Part shown: piece after piece, positions 43,056-51,608 of the stretch
Position numbering within the stretch: the first letter of the stretch is position 1
Layout of the letters: each line of letters begins with the position of its first letter
NCBI RefSeq assembly: GCF_000718515.1
Contig: NZ_JNZS01000010.1
Coordinates: 186,001 to 250,000, forward strand
DNA length: 64,000 nucleotides
Source: Micromonospora parva
GTDB lineage: Bacteria; Actinomycetota; Actinomycetes; Mycobacteriales; Micromonosporaceae
Direction of reading: 5' to 3'
Program-made: the position numbers and the translations under genes
Notes under the pieces: model-generated
Databases searched by the model: none
Told to the model about the DNA's origin: nothing
The model's input: only the letters and a program-made list of their open reading frames with translations

Positions 43056-44717
43056 ATGCTCGCTCAGGAAGCGGTGAACTCGGGCGACACCGCCTGGGTG
43101 CTCGTCTGCACCGGCCTGGTGTTGTTCATGACCCCCGGCCTGGCCGCCTTCTACGGCGGTATGGTCCGCACCCGCAACGTCCTCGCGATGTTGCAGCAGA
43201 ACATGGTCGCGCTGGGCGTCGTCAGCCTGACCTGGGTCCTGGTGGGATACACCATCGCCTTCGGCGACGACGCGGGCAGCGGCCTCTTCGGCAACCTCGA
43301 ACTCTTCGGACTGACCGACCTCAAGACCCCACCCGCACCCCACCTGCACGTGGTCGCCGGCCAGGTGACCATTCCGACGCTGGCCTTCGTCGCCTACCAG
43401 ATGATGTTCGCGGTGATCACCCCCGCGCTCGTCACCGGCGCCACGGCCGGTCGGCTGAGGTTCGCCGGCTGGGTGGCGTTCCTGGCGATCTGGTCCATCG
43501 TCGTCTACGCGCCGATCGCGCACTGGCTCTGGCACCCGGACGGCTGGTTGGCCGCGTTCGGCACCCAGGACTGGGCCGGTGGAATGGTGGTGCACGCCTC
43601 GGCGGGCGCCGCCGTGCTGGGCACGTTGCTGGTCGTCGGACGCCGTCGTGGCTGGCCACGCACCGCCTCCCCACCCAACTCCATCCCGCTGACCATCCTC
43701 GGGGCGGGCATCCTGTGGTTCGGGTGGTTCGGTTTCAACGGGGGAGACGGACTCCAGGCCAACGGCCTGGCCGCCCAGGCGCTGATCAACACCCACCTGG
43801 CGGCCGCCGCCGGCATGATCGTCTGGCTGGTGGCGGAGCGGCTGAAGGACGGCCACAGCACCGTCGTCGGCGGCGTCTCCGGGGCGGTCGCGGGGCTCGC
43901 GACCGTCACCCCCGCCGCCGGGTACGTCAACACGCTCTCCGCCATCGCCATCGGCGCGATCGCCGGGTTCGTCTGCCACTTCGCGCTGCGGCTGAAGTAC
44001 CTGCTGCGGCTCGACGACGCGTTGGACGTCCTCGCGGTCCACTTCGTCGGCGGCATGCTCGGCTCGCTGCTGGTCGGCTTCTTCGGCGACAGCGGTGTCA
44101 ACCCGCTCGGCAAGGACGGACTCTTCTTCGGCGGCGGCGGATCCCTGCTCTGGCACCAGGTCGTCGGCGTGGTCACCGTGGTGGTCTTCTCCTTCGTGCT
44201 CAGTTGGGCGATCGCCGCCGGCGTGCAGGCCACGCTCGGGCTGCGGGCCCGCGCCGAGGTGCAGGACAACCTCGACCACGCCCAGCAGGACGCCGACGCG
44301 TACCACCTGGGCGGTGTGGCGGGTCTCAACGGCAGCGGCGCGCCCCAGCGTCGGCGCGAACCCGAACGCGGGCGCGACGCGCAACGACCGGCCCGGCCGC
44401 CGCAGGACGCCCGACTGGTGACCGCGACGGTCGACCCGACCCTGCTGCCGACCACCCGGGAGCTACGCGACGCGCTGGTCGGCGCCGGCGCCACCGCCAT
44501 CGTGCTCTTCGACGCCACGGTCTCCACCGCCGAGCCGGCCGCCCGTTCGCTGCCCCGAGGGTTCTGGCAGGACCAGGACCTCGTGGGCCGGGCCCGGGTC
44601 GAGGTGGTGGTGGAACGCGCGGCGGTGCCCGCGGTGCTGGACGTGCTGGTCCGCTACGGCGCGGACCGCTCCGAGTGCTTCGTGCAGGACGTTCAGCTCG
44701 CGACGGACGTGCGCTGA
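43056..44717 (+). CDS. Ammonium transporter Amt with C-terminal PII-like domain
   Basis: A 553-residue protein. Residues 1-405 are a full Amt channel: FMTPGLAAFYGGMVRTRNVL, twin-His pore segments GGMVVHASAGAAVLG and DVLAVHFVGGMLGSLLVGFF, FGWFGFNGGDGLQANGLAAQ. The usual cytoplasmic tail ends near VQDNLDHAQQDADAYHLGG; after a charged linker, residues about 455-553 look like a PII ferredoxin-like fold (RVEVVVERAAVPAVLDVLVR then ECFVQDVQLATDVR matches the second half of GlnB/GlnK). Thus the channel may carry its own regulator. GGAGAGG precedes the ATG. Confidence 0.85.
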   Translation: MLAQEAVNSGDTAWVLVCTGLVLFMTPGLAAFYGGMVRTRNVLAMLQQNMVALGVVSLTWVLVGYTIAFGDDAGSGLFGNLELFGLTDLKTPPAPHLHVVAGQVTIPTLAFVAYQMMFAVITPALVTGATAGRLRFAGWVAFLAIWSIVVYAPIAHWLWHPDGWLAAFGTQDWAGGMVVHASAGAAVLGTLLVVGRRRGWPRTASPPNSIPLTILGAGILWFGWFGFNGGDGLQANGLAAQALINTHLAAAAGMIVWLVAERLKDGHSTVVGGVSGAVAGLATVTPAAGYVNTLSAIAIGAIAGFVCHFALRLKYLLRLDDALDVLAVHFVGGMLGSLLVGFFGDSGVNPLGKDGLFFGGGGSLLWHQVVGVVTVVVFSFVLSWAIAAGVQATLGLRARAEVQDNLDHAQQDADAYHLGGVAGLNGSGAPQRRREPERGRDAQRPARPPQDARLVTATVDPTLLPTTRELRDALVGAGATAIVLFDATVSTAEPAARSLPRGFWQDQDLVGRARVEVVVERAAVPAVLDVLVRYGADRSECFVQDVQLATDVR

Positions 44718-44749
44718 ACAGGTACGCCCCGGCGCGACACCGACCACCG

Positions 44750-45469
44750 TCACCGGCCGGTACGCAGCAGCAGCGACAGGCTGGCCAGGGCCAGCGTTCC
44801 CCAGGCCGGCACCCAGAGCGGCTGTTGCTGTGCCACGGTGCCGAGGCCGCCCCCGGCGGCGTAGCAGGTCAACGCCAGCAGCCCCAGGAAGGTGCCCTGC
44901 CGGGCCCGCGATCGGCCGGTGTCCGGTCCGACCAGCCACCGTCCGATGCGTTCACCGAGCTTGGCCACCGTGCCCGACTGGTAGGTGACGGCAGTGGTGA
45001 TCCCGGCGGTACGGGCAAACAGCGTCGCCAGCGCGCCCATGGCGAGACCGCCGGCGGCGGCCAGCCCGACCCGCGCCGGCCCGCCCTCCCGGCCGTAGTC
45101 GAGCAGCACGTTGAGCGCCGTCCAGAGGGCCATGGCGAGCACGGCGCAGGCGAGCCCTCGCGAGGACTGCGACCACCGGCCCGGTGCCGTTCGGACCTGC
45201 GAGACGACGCCCGTCCCGACGGCGAACGCGACCAGCGAGGCCGCGGATTCGGGCCAGGCGGCGTGTCTGCCGGCCAGGCCGATGCCCAGCAGGACGGCGT
45301 TGCCCGACTGGTTGGCGACGAAGGCCCCGTAGTGCAGGAAGGCGAAGGCGTCGACGAAGCCGGCGGTGCCGGTGGTGAGGGCGAGGACCAGCAGCGGATG
45401 GCGGAACTCCCGGTACACGTCCTGGGGGTCCGCGGTGAACGACGGCCGCGCGGATGCCGAGTCGCCCAT
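44750..45469 (-). CDS. DUF1275 (YoaK-like) membrane protein
   Basis: A 239-residue protein with six or so hydrophobic segments and the DUF1275 signature GFVDAFAFLHYGAFVANQSG near residues 35-54, plus ALATLFARTAGITTAVTYQS. Members are inner-membrane proteins of unknown substrate. It converges with the amt gene across 32 bp where I see no clean terminator. The ATG at 45469 follows the promoter-like gap shared with the phosphatase gene. Confidence 0.85.
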   Translation of the reverse strand: MGDSASARPSFTADPQDVYREFRHPLLVLALTTGTAGFVDAFAFLHYGAFVANQSGNAVLLGIGLAGRHAAWPESAASLVAFAVGTGVVSQVRTAPGRWSQSSRGLACAVLAMALWTALNVLLDYGREGGPARVGLAAAGGLAMGALATLFARTAGITTAVTYQSGTVAKLGERIGRWLVGPDTGRSRARQGTFLGLLALTCYAAGGGLGTVAQQQPLWVPAWGTLALASLSLLLRTGR

Positions 45470-45676
45470 CGCGTTGCGCACCCTCCGACAGCGGCCCCGG
45501 ACACGCCAGGCACAACGCACTGTACCGAACCGGTCACGCGGCTCAGCCCGTTTCGCGGCGGCTCGACGGTTTCACGCCTGGTCGGCGCTCTCGCGCCGGG
45601 TCGGCCTGGGCGACGCGAACCCGGCCGGGGCGGCGGGCGACGACCCCGGTCGGGCGCAGGTCATAGGGTGGTCCCC

Positions 45677-46381
45677 GTGGCGACCCTCCTGCTTCTGCGA
45701 CACGGCCGGACGACAGCGAACGCGGACGGCGGTCTGGCCGGCCGCCAGCCGGTCGAGTTGGACGACACCGGGCGCGCCCAGGCCAGCGCGGTCGGCGAGC
45801 GGCTGCGGCAGGTGCCGCTGGCCGCCGTGGTGACCAGCCCGCTGATCCGCTGCCGGCAGACCCTGGAGTTGGCGCTCCCGCAGGCCACCCCGGTCGTCGA
45901 GGACGGCCTGATCGAGTGCGACTACGGCAGTTGGGAGGGTCAGCCGCTGAAGAAGCTCGCCAAGGAGCCGCTCTGGCCGGTGGTGCAGCAGCACCCCAGC
46001 GCGGCCGTCTTCCCGGGCGGGGAGGCGATGGCGGCGATGGCGGCGCGGGCCGTGGCGGCGGTGCGCTCCTGGGATGCCCGGGTGAACGCCGAACACGGGC
46101 CCGAGGCGGTCTGGCTGGCCTGCAGCCACGGCGACGTGATCAAGGCCATCGTGGCGGACGCGCTCGGCGTACACCTGGACGCCTTTCAGCGGATCGTGGC
46201 CGACCCGGCGTCGGTGACGGCGATCCGGTTCACGCCGCTGCGTCCGTTTCTGGTGCGTCTCAACGACACCGGCGGCGACCTGACGGCGCTGGTGCCGCCC
46301 CCGGCCAAGCGGCGTCGGCGTGCGAGCCGGGTGGCCGACTCGGACGCGGCCGTCGGCGGCGGGGCGGGTGCGTCGCGGTGA
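45677..46381 (+). CDS. Histidine phosphatase family protein (MSMEG_4193-like)
   Basis: A 234-residue phosphoglycerate-mutase-like phosphatase: LLLLRHGRTTANADGGLAGR with the catalytic RHG, LIECDYGSWEGQPLKKLAKE, and the second His in VWLACSHGDVIKAIVADALG. The tail after residue 210 is Arg/Ala-rich. In actinomycetes this branch is next to DUF3090 and mshC, as here. TAGGGT lies 7 nt before the GTG, with no ribosome binding site. The substrate is unknown. Confidence 0.88.
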   Translation: MATLLLLRHGRTTANADGGLAGRQPVELDDTGRAQASAVGERLRQVPLAAVVTSPLIRCRQTLELALPQATPVVEDGLIECDYGSWEGQPLKKLAKEPLWPVVQQHPSAAVFPGGEAMAAMAARAVAAVRSWDARVNAEHGPEAVWLACSHGDVIKAIVADALGVHLDAFQRIVADPASVTAIRFTPLRPFLVRLNDTGGDLTALVPPPAKRRRRASRVADSDAAVGGGAGASR

Positions 46382-46526
46382 GGCGGGTCACCACACCACC
46401 CCCGGCCGCTGCGTCAACGCCCGCCACGCCCGGGTGCAGCCCCTGGTACGCCGGGCGCGCCGCCACTGCGGCGATTCGCGTCGGTGGGGTGCGCGGTGCC
46501 CAGGCGGGCCGGATAGGGTCGTGGGT

Positions 46527-47108
46527 ATGACCCACCAGGTGCACGCCTTCGAACCGCCGGAGCGGTTCGTCGCCGGGACTGTCGGGCCGCCGGGGGAGCG
46601 CACGTTCTTCCTGCAGGCCCGCGGCGGCGGCAGGCTGGTCAGCGTCGCGCTGGAGAAGGTCCAGGTGTCCCTGCTCGCCGAGAAGCTGGAGGAGCTGCTC
46701 ACCGAGGCGCAGCGTCGCTTCGGGGTGGACCTCCCCGAGCTGGCGCCGGTGATCGGCGACAACGAGCCGCTGGACACTCCGGTCGACGAGGAGTTCCGGG
46801 TCGGGACCCTCGGGCTGGCCTTCGACGTGGACACCGCGACCGTGGTGATCGAGGCGATCGCGGCGGGCGAGGTGGAGCCCGAGGTCGAGCTCGGCGACGA
46901 GGACGACGACGAAGACGACGAGGACGACGACGAGCCGGACGAGGACCTCGATCGCCTCCGGGTCCGACTCACCCCGCAGGCGACCCGCCAGTTCATCGAG
47001 CGGGCCCGGCGAGTGGTCAACGCGGGCCGGCCACCGTGCCCGCTCTGCGGCCAACCGTTGGACCCCGCCGGGCACCTCTGCCCGCGGCACAACGGTTACC
47101 ACCGGTGA
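46527..47108 (+). CDS. DUF3090 family protein
   Basis: A 193-residue protein: MTHQVHAFEPPERFVAGTVG, GERTFFLQARGGGRLVSVAL, an acidic Asp/Glu run (residues about 128-148) and a C-terminal four-ligand zinc ribbon CPLCGQPLDPAGHLCPRHNG. The family is universal in mycothiol-making actinomycetes and uncharacterised. TAGGGT is 7 nt before the ATG. The stop overlaps the next start (GTGA), so both are translated together. Confidence 0.88.
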   Translation: MTHQVHAFEPPERFVAGTVGPPGERTFFLQARGGGRLVSVALEKVQVSLLAEKLEELLTEAQRRFGVDLPELAPVIGDNEPLDTPVDEEFRVGTLGLAFDVDTATVVIEAIAAGEVEPEVELGDEDDDEDDEDDDEPDEDLDRLRVRLTPQATRQFIERARRVVNAGRPPCPLCGQPLDPAGHLCPRHNGYHR

Positions 47109-47923
47109 CCTCGTCCGGCCTCCAGCCTCGCCAGGACGGCGACGCCGCGCTGCGGCTGCTGCGTGACGGCGTCCTCGACCTGGAGGGTCGGCTGGTCGAC
47201 GCGTCGAACACGACGCTGCGCGGCATCCTGACCCTGGACGGGATGACCGCCCGCTGCGTCTACAAGCCGGTCCGTGGCGAGCGCCCCCTCTGGGACTTTC
47301 CCGACGGCACCCTGGCCGGTCGGGAAGTGTCGGCGTACCTGGTCTCCCGGGCCACCGGGTGGGGCCTGGTGCCGCCCACCGTGCTGCGTGACGGCCCGCT
47401 CGGCCCCGGCTCCTGCCAGCTCTGGATCGACGAGCCGGAGGACGCCGAAGCGCTCGTCGGTTTCCTGCCCGCCGGGGAACTGCCGCCGCGCTGGATCCCG
47501 ATCGCCGCGGCCCGGGACGACGACGGCGCCGCGTACGCCCTGGCCCACGCCGACGACCCACGGCTGGCCCGGCTCGCGGTGCTCGACGCGGTGCTCAACA
47601 ACGCCGACCGCAAGGGCGGTCACGTGCTCGTCGGCGCCGACGACCGGATCTACGGCGTGGACCACGGGGTGAGCTTCCACGTGGAGGACAAGCTGCGCAC
47701 GGTGCTCTGGGGTTGGGCCGGCAAGCAGTTGCCCCCGGACGCCGTGGAGATGCTCGACGCGCTGGCCGGGCAGGTCGCCGGGCCGCTCGGCGCGGAGCTG
47801 GCCGACCACCTGACGATCAGCGAGGTGGCCGGGGTGGCCGCCCGGGTCGACCGGCTGCGCGAGACCGGCAGCTTCCCGCTGCCACCGGAGGACTGGCCGG
47901 CGATGCCCTGGCCACCCATGTGA
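47105..47923 (+). CDS. SCO1664 family protein (PI3/4-kinase-like fold)
   Basis: A 272-residue protein of the actinobacterial SCO1664 family. It resembles distant PI3/4- or HipA-like kinases: CVYKPVRGERPLWDFPDGTL (nucleotide-binding Lys), VLDAVLNNADRKGGHVLVGA (catalytic-loop-like D and N) and IYGVDHGVSFHVEDKLRT (DxG-like metal motif). No activity is proven. It is coupled to the DUF3090 gene and lies 66 bp before mshC, a conserved arrangement. Confidence 0.85.
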   Translation: MTSSGLQPRQDGDAALRLLRDGVLDLEGRLVDASNTTLRGILTLDGMTARCVYKPVRGERPLWDFPDGTLAGREVSAYLVSRATGWGLVPPTVLRDGPLGPGSCQLWIDEPEDAEALVGFLPAGELPPRWIPIAAARDDDGAAYALAHADDPRLARLAVLDAVLNNADRKGGHVLVGADDRIYGVDHGVSFHVEDKLRTVLWGWAGKQLPPDAVEMLDALAGQVAGPLGAELADHLTISEVAGVAARVDRLRETGSFPLPPEDWPAMPWPPM

Positions 47924-47989
47924 GCCGCTGTCATCTTGATCACCCGTGGGGTGCTCCGGCGTCGTCGCCGGGCTGGCTAGGCTGATCCC

Positions 47990-49228
47990 ATGGAGTCTTG
48001 GGCGGGACACGAGGTGCCACGGCTGCCGGGCAGGGGCGAGCCGCTGGCGTTGTACGACTCGGCGCGGCAGGGTGTCCACCCGAGTGAGCCGGCCGACGCG
48101 GGAAGCATGTACGTCTGCGGCATCACCCCGTACGACGCCACCCACCTCGGCCACGCCGCCACCATGATCACGTTCGACCTGGTGCAGCGGATGTGGCGCG
48201 ACTCCGGCCGCCCGGTGCGCTACGTGCAGAACGTCACCGACATCGACGACCCGCTGCTGGAGCGGGCCACCCGCGACGGCGAGGACTGGGTGGTCCTGGC
48301 GATGCGCGAGACGGCGCTGTTCCGGGAGGACATGGAAGCGCTGCGGATCATCCCGCCGGCGCACTACGTGGGCGCCGTCGAGTCCATCCCGGACATCGTC
48401 GAGAAGGTCGAGGTGCTGCTCAAGGACGGCGCCGCGTACCGGCTCGACGACGGCACCGGCGACGTCTACTTCGACATCTCCGCCACGCCCCGCTTCGGCT
48501 ACGAGTCGAACCTGACCCGCGAGCAGATGCTGGAGATCTTCCCGGAGCGCGGCGGCGACCCCGACCGGGCCGGCAAGCGGGACCCACTGGACCCGCTGCT
48601 GTGGCGCGGAGCCCGCGAGGGCGAGCCGTCCTGGCCGGGCGGCGAGCTGGGCCCGGGCCGCCCCGGCTGGCACATCGAGTGCGCGGTGATCGCGCTCAAC
48701 CTGCTCGGCGACCGGATCGACGTGCAGGGCGGCGGCAACGACCTGCTCTTCCCGCACCACGAGGCGTCCGCCGCGCACGCCGAGCGGCTCACCGGTCAGG
48801 CGCCGTTCGCCGAGCACTACGTGCACGCCGGGATGATCGGCCTGGACGGCGAGAAGATGTCCAAGTCCCGCGGCAACCTGGTCTTCGTGTCCCGGCTGCG
48901 CGCCGACAAGGTCGACCCGATGGCGATCCGGCTGGCGCTGATCTCCGGGCACTACCGCAGCGACCGTACCTGGACCGACGAGCTGCTCGCCGCCGCGTAC
49001 GAGCGTCTGGACCGTTGGCGGCGGGCCGCCGCCGCGCCCGCCGGGCCGTCCGGGGCTGAGCTGCTGGCCGAGGTACGCGCCCGACTGGCCGACGACCTCG
49101 ACACCCCCGGCGCGCTGGCGGTGGCCGACCGCTGGGCCGAGGCGGCCCTGGCCGGCGCCACGGACGACCCGGAGGCCCCCGCGCTCTTCGCGAACACGGT
49201 GGACGCTCTCCTGGGCATCCGCCTCTAG
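47990..49228 (+). CDS. mshC: Mycothiol ligase MshC (cysteine:1D-myo-inosityl 2-amino-2-deoxy-alpha-D-glucopyranoside ligase)
   Basis: A 412-residue enzyme related to cysteinyl-tRNA synthetase. It has the HIGH-like [20 protein letters not shown] near residues 43-62, the Cys ligand for zinc in this motif, [20 protein letters not shown] with further zinc ligands, and KMSKSRGN near 287-294. It joins cysteine to GlcN-Ins in the mycothiol pathway. TAGGCT lies exactly 6 nt before the ATG and there is no ribosome binding site, so a leaderless message is likely. Confidence 0.95.
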   Translation: MESWAGHEVPRLPGRGEPLALYDSARQGVHPSEPADAGSMYVCGITPYDATHLGHAATMITFDLVQRMWRDSGRPVRYVQNVTDIDDPLLERATRDGEDWVVLAMRETALFREDMEALRIIPPAHYVGAVESIPDIVEKVEVLLKDGAAYRLDDGTGDVYFDISATPRFGYESNLTREQMLEIFPERGGDPDRAGKRDPLDPLLWRGAREGEPSWPGGELGPGRPGWHIECAVIALNLLGDRIDVQGGGNDLLFPHHEASAAHAERLTGQAPFAEHYVHAGMIGLDGEKMSKSRGNLVFVSRLRADKVDPMAIRLALISGHYRSDRTWTDELLAAAYERLDRWRRAAAAPAGPSGAELLAEVRARLADDLDTPGALAVADRWAEAALAGATDDPEAPALFANTVDALLGIRL

Positions 49229-49293
49229 CCCATCGGCCCCGGCGGCGGACACCCGCGCCGCGCTGTGCCGTGCGCCATGTCGCGGCGGGAGGA

Positions 49294-49370
49294 TGATCGA
49301 CTCGGTTTTCAGGAAGTCGCGGCGTCCCGACCAGTGCGATGCCCCGACTTCCACAAAGCCGAGTCGATCA
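49294..49370. repeat. Dispersed palindromic element, family A, copy 3
   Basis: TGATCGACTCGG and CCGAGTCGATCA are perfect 12-bp ends; pairing continues inward through AGGAAGTCG / CGACTTCC with few mismatches, giving an arm of over 30 bp. This is the most complete copy of the family and follows the mshC stop by 65 bp. Confidence 0.88.
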
Positions 49371-49425
49371 CCCCAAGACACCCGATCGACCCCGACAAGA
49401 CGCCGCACAGTTAACCCCGACCGCG

Positions 49426-49484
49426 TTGATCATGAGGTTGGCGGGCATTTCGATCTCTGCCGGACCCGTCAACCTCATGATCGA
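49426..49484. repeat. Long palindrome, family C
   Basis: TTGATCATGAGGTTGGCGGG (49426-49445) and CCCGTCAACCTCATGATCGA (49465-49484) are 20-bp arms with two mismatches around a 19-nt loop. It could end the converging mshC and GntR transcripts. It is unlike the other palindromes in sequence. Confidence 0.85.
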
Positions 49485-49485
49485 C

Positions 49486-49545
49486 CGGGGTGCGCGCGGG
49501 GTGCGCGCGGGGTCGCGCGGGGTGCGCGCGGGGTCGCGCGGGGTT
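49486..49545. repeat. GC-rich tandem repeat of 10- and 11-bp units
   Basis: Alternating GTGCGCGCGGG and GTCGCGCGGG units, five in all, lie between the family C palindrome and the end of the GntR gene. With the two palindromes they fill the 334-bp gap between mshC and the GntR gene; I see no gene in it. Confidence 0.8.
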
Positions 49546-49562
49546 GTGGTCCGTGGGGACCG

Positions 49563-50354
49563 TCAGCCCAGGACCAGGCCGGGGTCGGGTTCTGGGTCGG
49601 GGGTCGGGCCCGGGATCTTGTACTCCTCGGTGAGCGTGGTCATCGGGCCGGGCCAGGTCGCCTGGGACACCTCGATCGGCTTCCGGTGCGCGTCGTACGC
49701 GATGTGCAGCAGGTGCAGCACGGGGGTGTCGGGTCGGATCTGGAGGATCTCGGCCTCCTCCCGGCTCGGCTGGCGGGCGCTGATCGTGTCGGTGGCCGAG
49801 ACGTAGCGCCGCCCGGTGGCTTCCTCGGCCTCCTGGTAGAGCGGTCGGCCGAACGCCTCGGTGCGCTCCAGGGAGGTGCCCGCGGTGTCGCGGGGCAGGA
49901 ACCAGGAGGCGCCCACCTCGACGGGGGAGTCGTCGGTGCGTACGAGGTGCCGGCGGCACAGCAGGCTGGTGCCGTCGGACACGCCGAAGGCGTCGGCCAC
50001 CTCGGCGGGGGCGGGGGCGGGCCCGACGGAGACGAGCTGCTGCCGGTATCGGGCGGCCAGGTCGGTGTGGTAGCCGCGGAAGCCGCCGTAGCGGCCCCGG
50101 GAGAGGCGGTTGAGTCGGCGGCGGGTGCCCCGGACGTACGTACCGGAGCCGGGTTTGGTGATCAGGATGCCCTCGACCCGCAGCTGGTCGACGGCGCGTT
50201 GCACGGTCTGCTTGGCGACGCCGAACATCTCGGCGATGGCCGGGATGGACGGCAGCCGCTCGCCCGGCCCCCAGTCGCCGCGGCGGACCTGGGCCTTGAG
50301 CTGCGCGGCGATCTGTCGGTGCGGGAACTCGGCGGCCCCGGGGTTGATCTGCAC
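49563..50354 (-). CDS. GntR/HutC-type transcriptional regulator
   Basis: A 263-residue regulator: an N-terminal winged helix (EFPHRQIAAQLKAQVRRGDW, GERLPSIPAIAEMFGVAKQT, IKPGSGTYVRG-like ILITKPGSGTYVRG) and a C-terminal UTRA effector domain (about 95-250; VLHLLHIAYDAHRKPIEVSQ). The GTG at 50354 is chosen because GGAGG lies 5 nt upstream. It probably senses a small carbon compound and represses nearby or distant genes. A CTAGGTTCCTAG inverted repeat lies just upstream. Confidence 0.88.
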   Translation of the reverse strand: MQINPGAAEFPHRQIAAQLKAQVRRGDWGPGERLPSIPAIAEMFGVAKQTVQRAVDQLRVEGILITKPGSGTYVRGTRRRLNRLSRGRYGGFRGYHTDLAARYRQQLVSVGPAPAPAEVADAFGVSDGTSLLCRRHLVRTDDSPVEVGASWFLPRDTAGTSLERTEAFGRPLYQEAEEATGRRYVSATDTISARQPSREEAEILQIRPDTPVLHLLHIAYDAHRKPIEVSQATWPGPMTTLTEEYKIPGPTPDPEPDPGLVLG

Positions 50355-50374
50355 ACCCGCCTCCTTGATCACAT

Positions 50375-50386
50375 CTAGGTTCCTAG
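50375..50386 (-). promoter_or_regulatory. Inverted repeat, candidate GntR operator or promoter element
   Basis: CTAGG-TT-CCTAG sits 21 bp upstream of the GntR start in an AT-richer stretch containing several CTAG steps (another CCTAG at 50392). It is well placed for autoregulation. No experimental match is known to me. Confidence 0.45.
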
Positions 50387-50430
50387 GATGCCCTAGCGGG
50401 TGTGACGGCGCCACCCCGGACACGCCAAAA

Positions 50431-50463
50431 CGGGCCCCCGGACCACAAAGGTCCGAAGGCCCG
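50431..50463 (-). terminator. Hairpin terminator of the PAC2 gene
   Basis: CGGGCC...GGACC and GGTCC...GGCCCG form a two-part stem with a small internal loop and an ACAAA loop, 15 nt beyond the PAC2 stop and upstream of the GntR promoter. Confidence 0.75.
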
Positions 50464-50477
50464 CAGGGGAGCGGCGG

Positions 50478-51347
50478 CTACCAGGAACCGGCGGTGGGGC
50501 CGGCGGAACCGCCCCGGCGGCGCAGGTACTTCTCGAACTCCTGGGCGATCTCGTCACCGGTCAACGGGGTGATGCCCTCGTCGCCGACCCGTTCCTCCAG
50601 CTCGCGGACGTACTCGCCCAACTCGGCGTCCTGCTCGGCGGCGCTGCGCACCCGCTGCTCCCACTCGGCGGACTCCTCGGCCAGGTCGGCCATCGGCACC
50701 GGCAGGTCGACGACCTCCTCGACCCGGTGCAGCAGGGCGAGGGTGGCTTTCGGGCAGGGCGGGTTGTTGGCGTAGTGCGGCACGTGCACCCAGAACGAGA
50801 CGGCGTCCACCTCGGCGCGGGTGCACGCGTCGTGCAGCACGCCGACGATGCCGGTCGGGCCGTCGTACCGGGTGGGGGTGAGCTGGTAGCGCTCGGCGGC
50901 CTGCGCGTCCGAGGCGCTGCCGCTGATCGGCAACGGCCGAGTGTATGGAACGTCGGCCAGCAACGCGCCGAGCAGCACCACCCGTTCCACCTCCAGGCTG
51001 TGGCAGATCTCCAGCACCTGCTCGCAGAACGTCCGCCAGCGCATGCTCGGCTCGATGCCGCGGATCAGCACCACGTCGCGGTCGGTGCCCTCCGGGCTGG
51101 CCACCATGAACCGGGTCGTCGGCCACTCCACCCGCCGGGTCTCCCCGTCGGCCATGGTGATGGTGGGCCGGCTGACCTGGAAGTCGTAGAAGTCCTCCGG
51201 ATCCAACTCGGCGATCTGCCGGGCGTTCCAGACCTGCTCCAGGTGCTCGACAGCGGCGGTGGACGCGTCGGCGGCGTCGTTCCAGCCCTCGAACGCGGCG
51301 ATCGCCACGGGGGACCGCAGCACCGGCAGTCCGTCGAACTCGGTCAC
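50478..51347 (-). CDS. PAC2 family protein
   Basis: A 289-residue member of the PAC2 (proteasome assembly chaperone 2-like) family: PVAIAAFEGWNDAADASTAA near residues 12-31, RDVVLIRGIEPSMRWRTFCE near 89-108 and AVSFWVHVPHYANNPPCPKA near 180-199. In actinomycetes this gene is close to mshC and metH, as here. Its bacterial role is not settled; a link to proteasome or protein turnover is only suggested by the name. GTG start, overlapped by the stop of a small upstream frame. Confidence 0.85.
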   Translation of the reverse strand: MTEFDGLPVLRSPVAIAAFEGWNDAADASTAAVEHLEQVWNARQIAELDPEDFYDFQVSRPTITMADGETRRVEWPTTRFMVASPEGTDRDVVLIRGIEPSMRWRTFCEQVLEICHSLEVERVVLLGALLADVPYTRPLPISGSASDAQAAERYQLTPTRYDGPTGIVGVLHDACTRAEVDAVSFWVHVPHYANNPPCPKATLALLHRVEEVVDLPVPMADLAEESAEWEQRVRSAAEQDAELGEYVRELEERVGDEGITPLTGDEIAQEFEKYLRRRGGSAGPTAGSW

Positions 51348-51439
51348 GCCGTCACCTCACCCTGCTCGTCGCGGCTGGCGCCGGGACCGCGCCCGGTCGT
51401 CATGCCGTGGTGCACGGTGGCGTCCCTGTTGTCCTTCAC
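51344..51439 (-). CDS. Possible 31-residue peptide upstream of PAC2
   Basis: A GTG (or the internal ATG at 51403) opens a short frame, VKDNRDATVHHGMTTGRGPG at the start, whose TGA overlaps the PAC2 GTG. The overlap suggests coupling. The rest of the 261-bp gap to metH contains one hairpin and the metH promoter. Confidence 0.25.
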   Translation of the reverse strand: MKDNRDATVHHGMTTGRGPGASRDEQGEVTA

Positions 51440-51533
51440 GTCCGTCAGCCTACGTGCAGGGCGGGGGCACGGCCCGTCGGCCGCGCCGGTCGGCCGCTCC
51501 GACAGCAGGTCATACCCGAACGAACCAGACAGG

Positions 51534-51562
51534 GTGATCCCCGTGACACAATAGGGGATCGC
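51534..51562. promoter_or_regulatory. Hairpin/inverted repeat upstream of metH
   Basis: GATCCCC and GGGGATC are perfect 7-bp arms (extendable by a G-T pair) around 11 nt, 47 nt before the metH start. It could be an operator. I see no cobalamin-riboswitch (B12 box) features. Confidence 0.35.
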
Positions 51563-51608
51563 TCGAGGATGGTCGTGGAGTCCGGCCGAATCGCACTAAC
51601 CTGAACGG

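Noticed and set aside
43046..45676. Upstream extension of the phosphatase frame through the amt and DUF1275 genes
   Set aside because: The frame is open only because of GC bias; the phosphatase begins at the RHG-containing region with a GTG at 45677.
51440..51608. Cobalamin riboswitch upstream of metH
   Set aside because: The gap is too short and I see neither a B12 box nor the expected helices; only a short hairpin is present.
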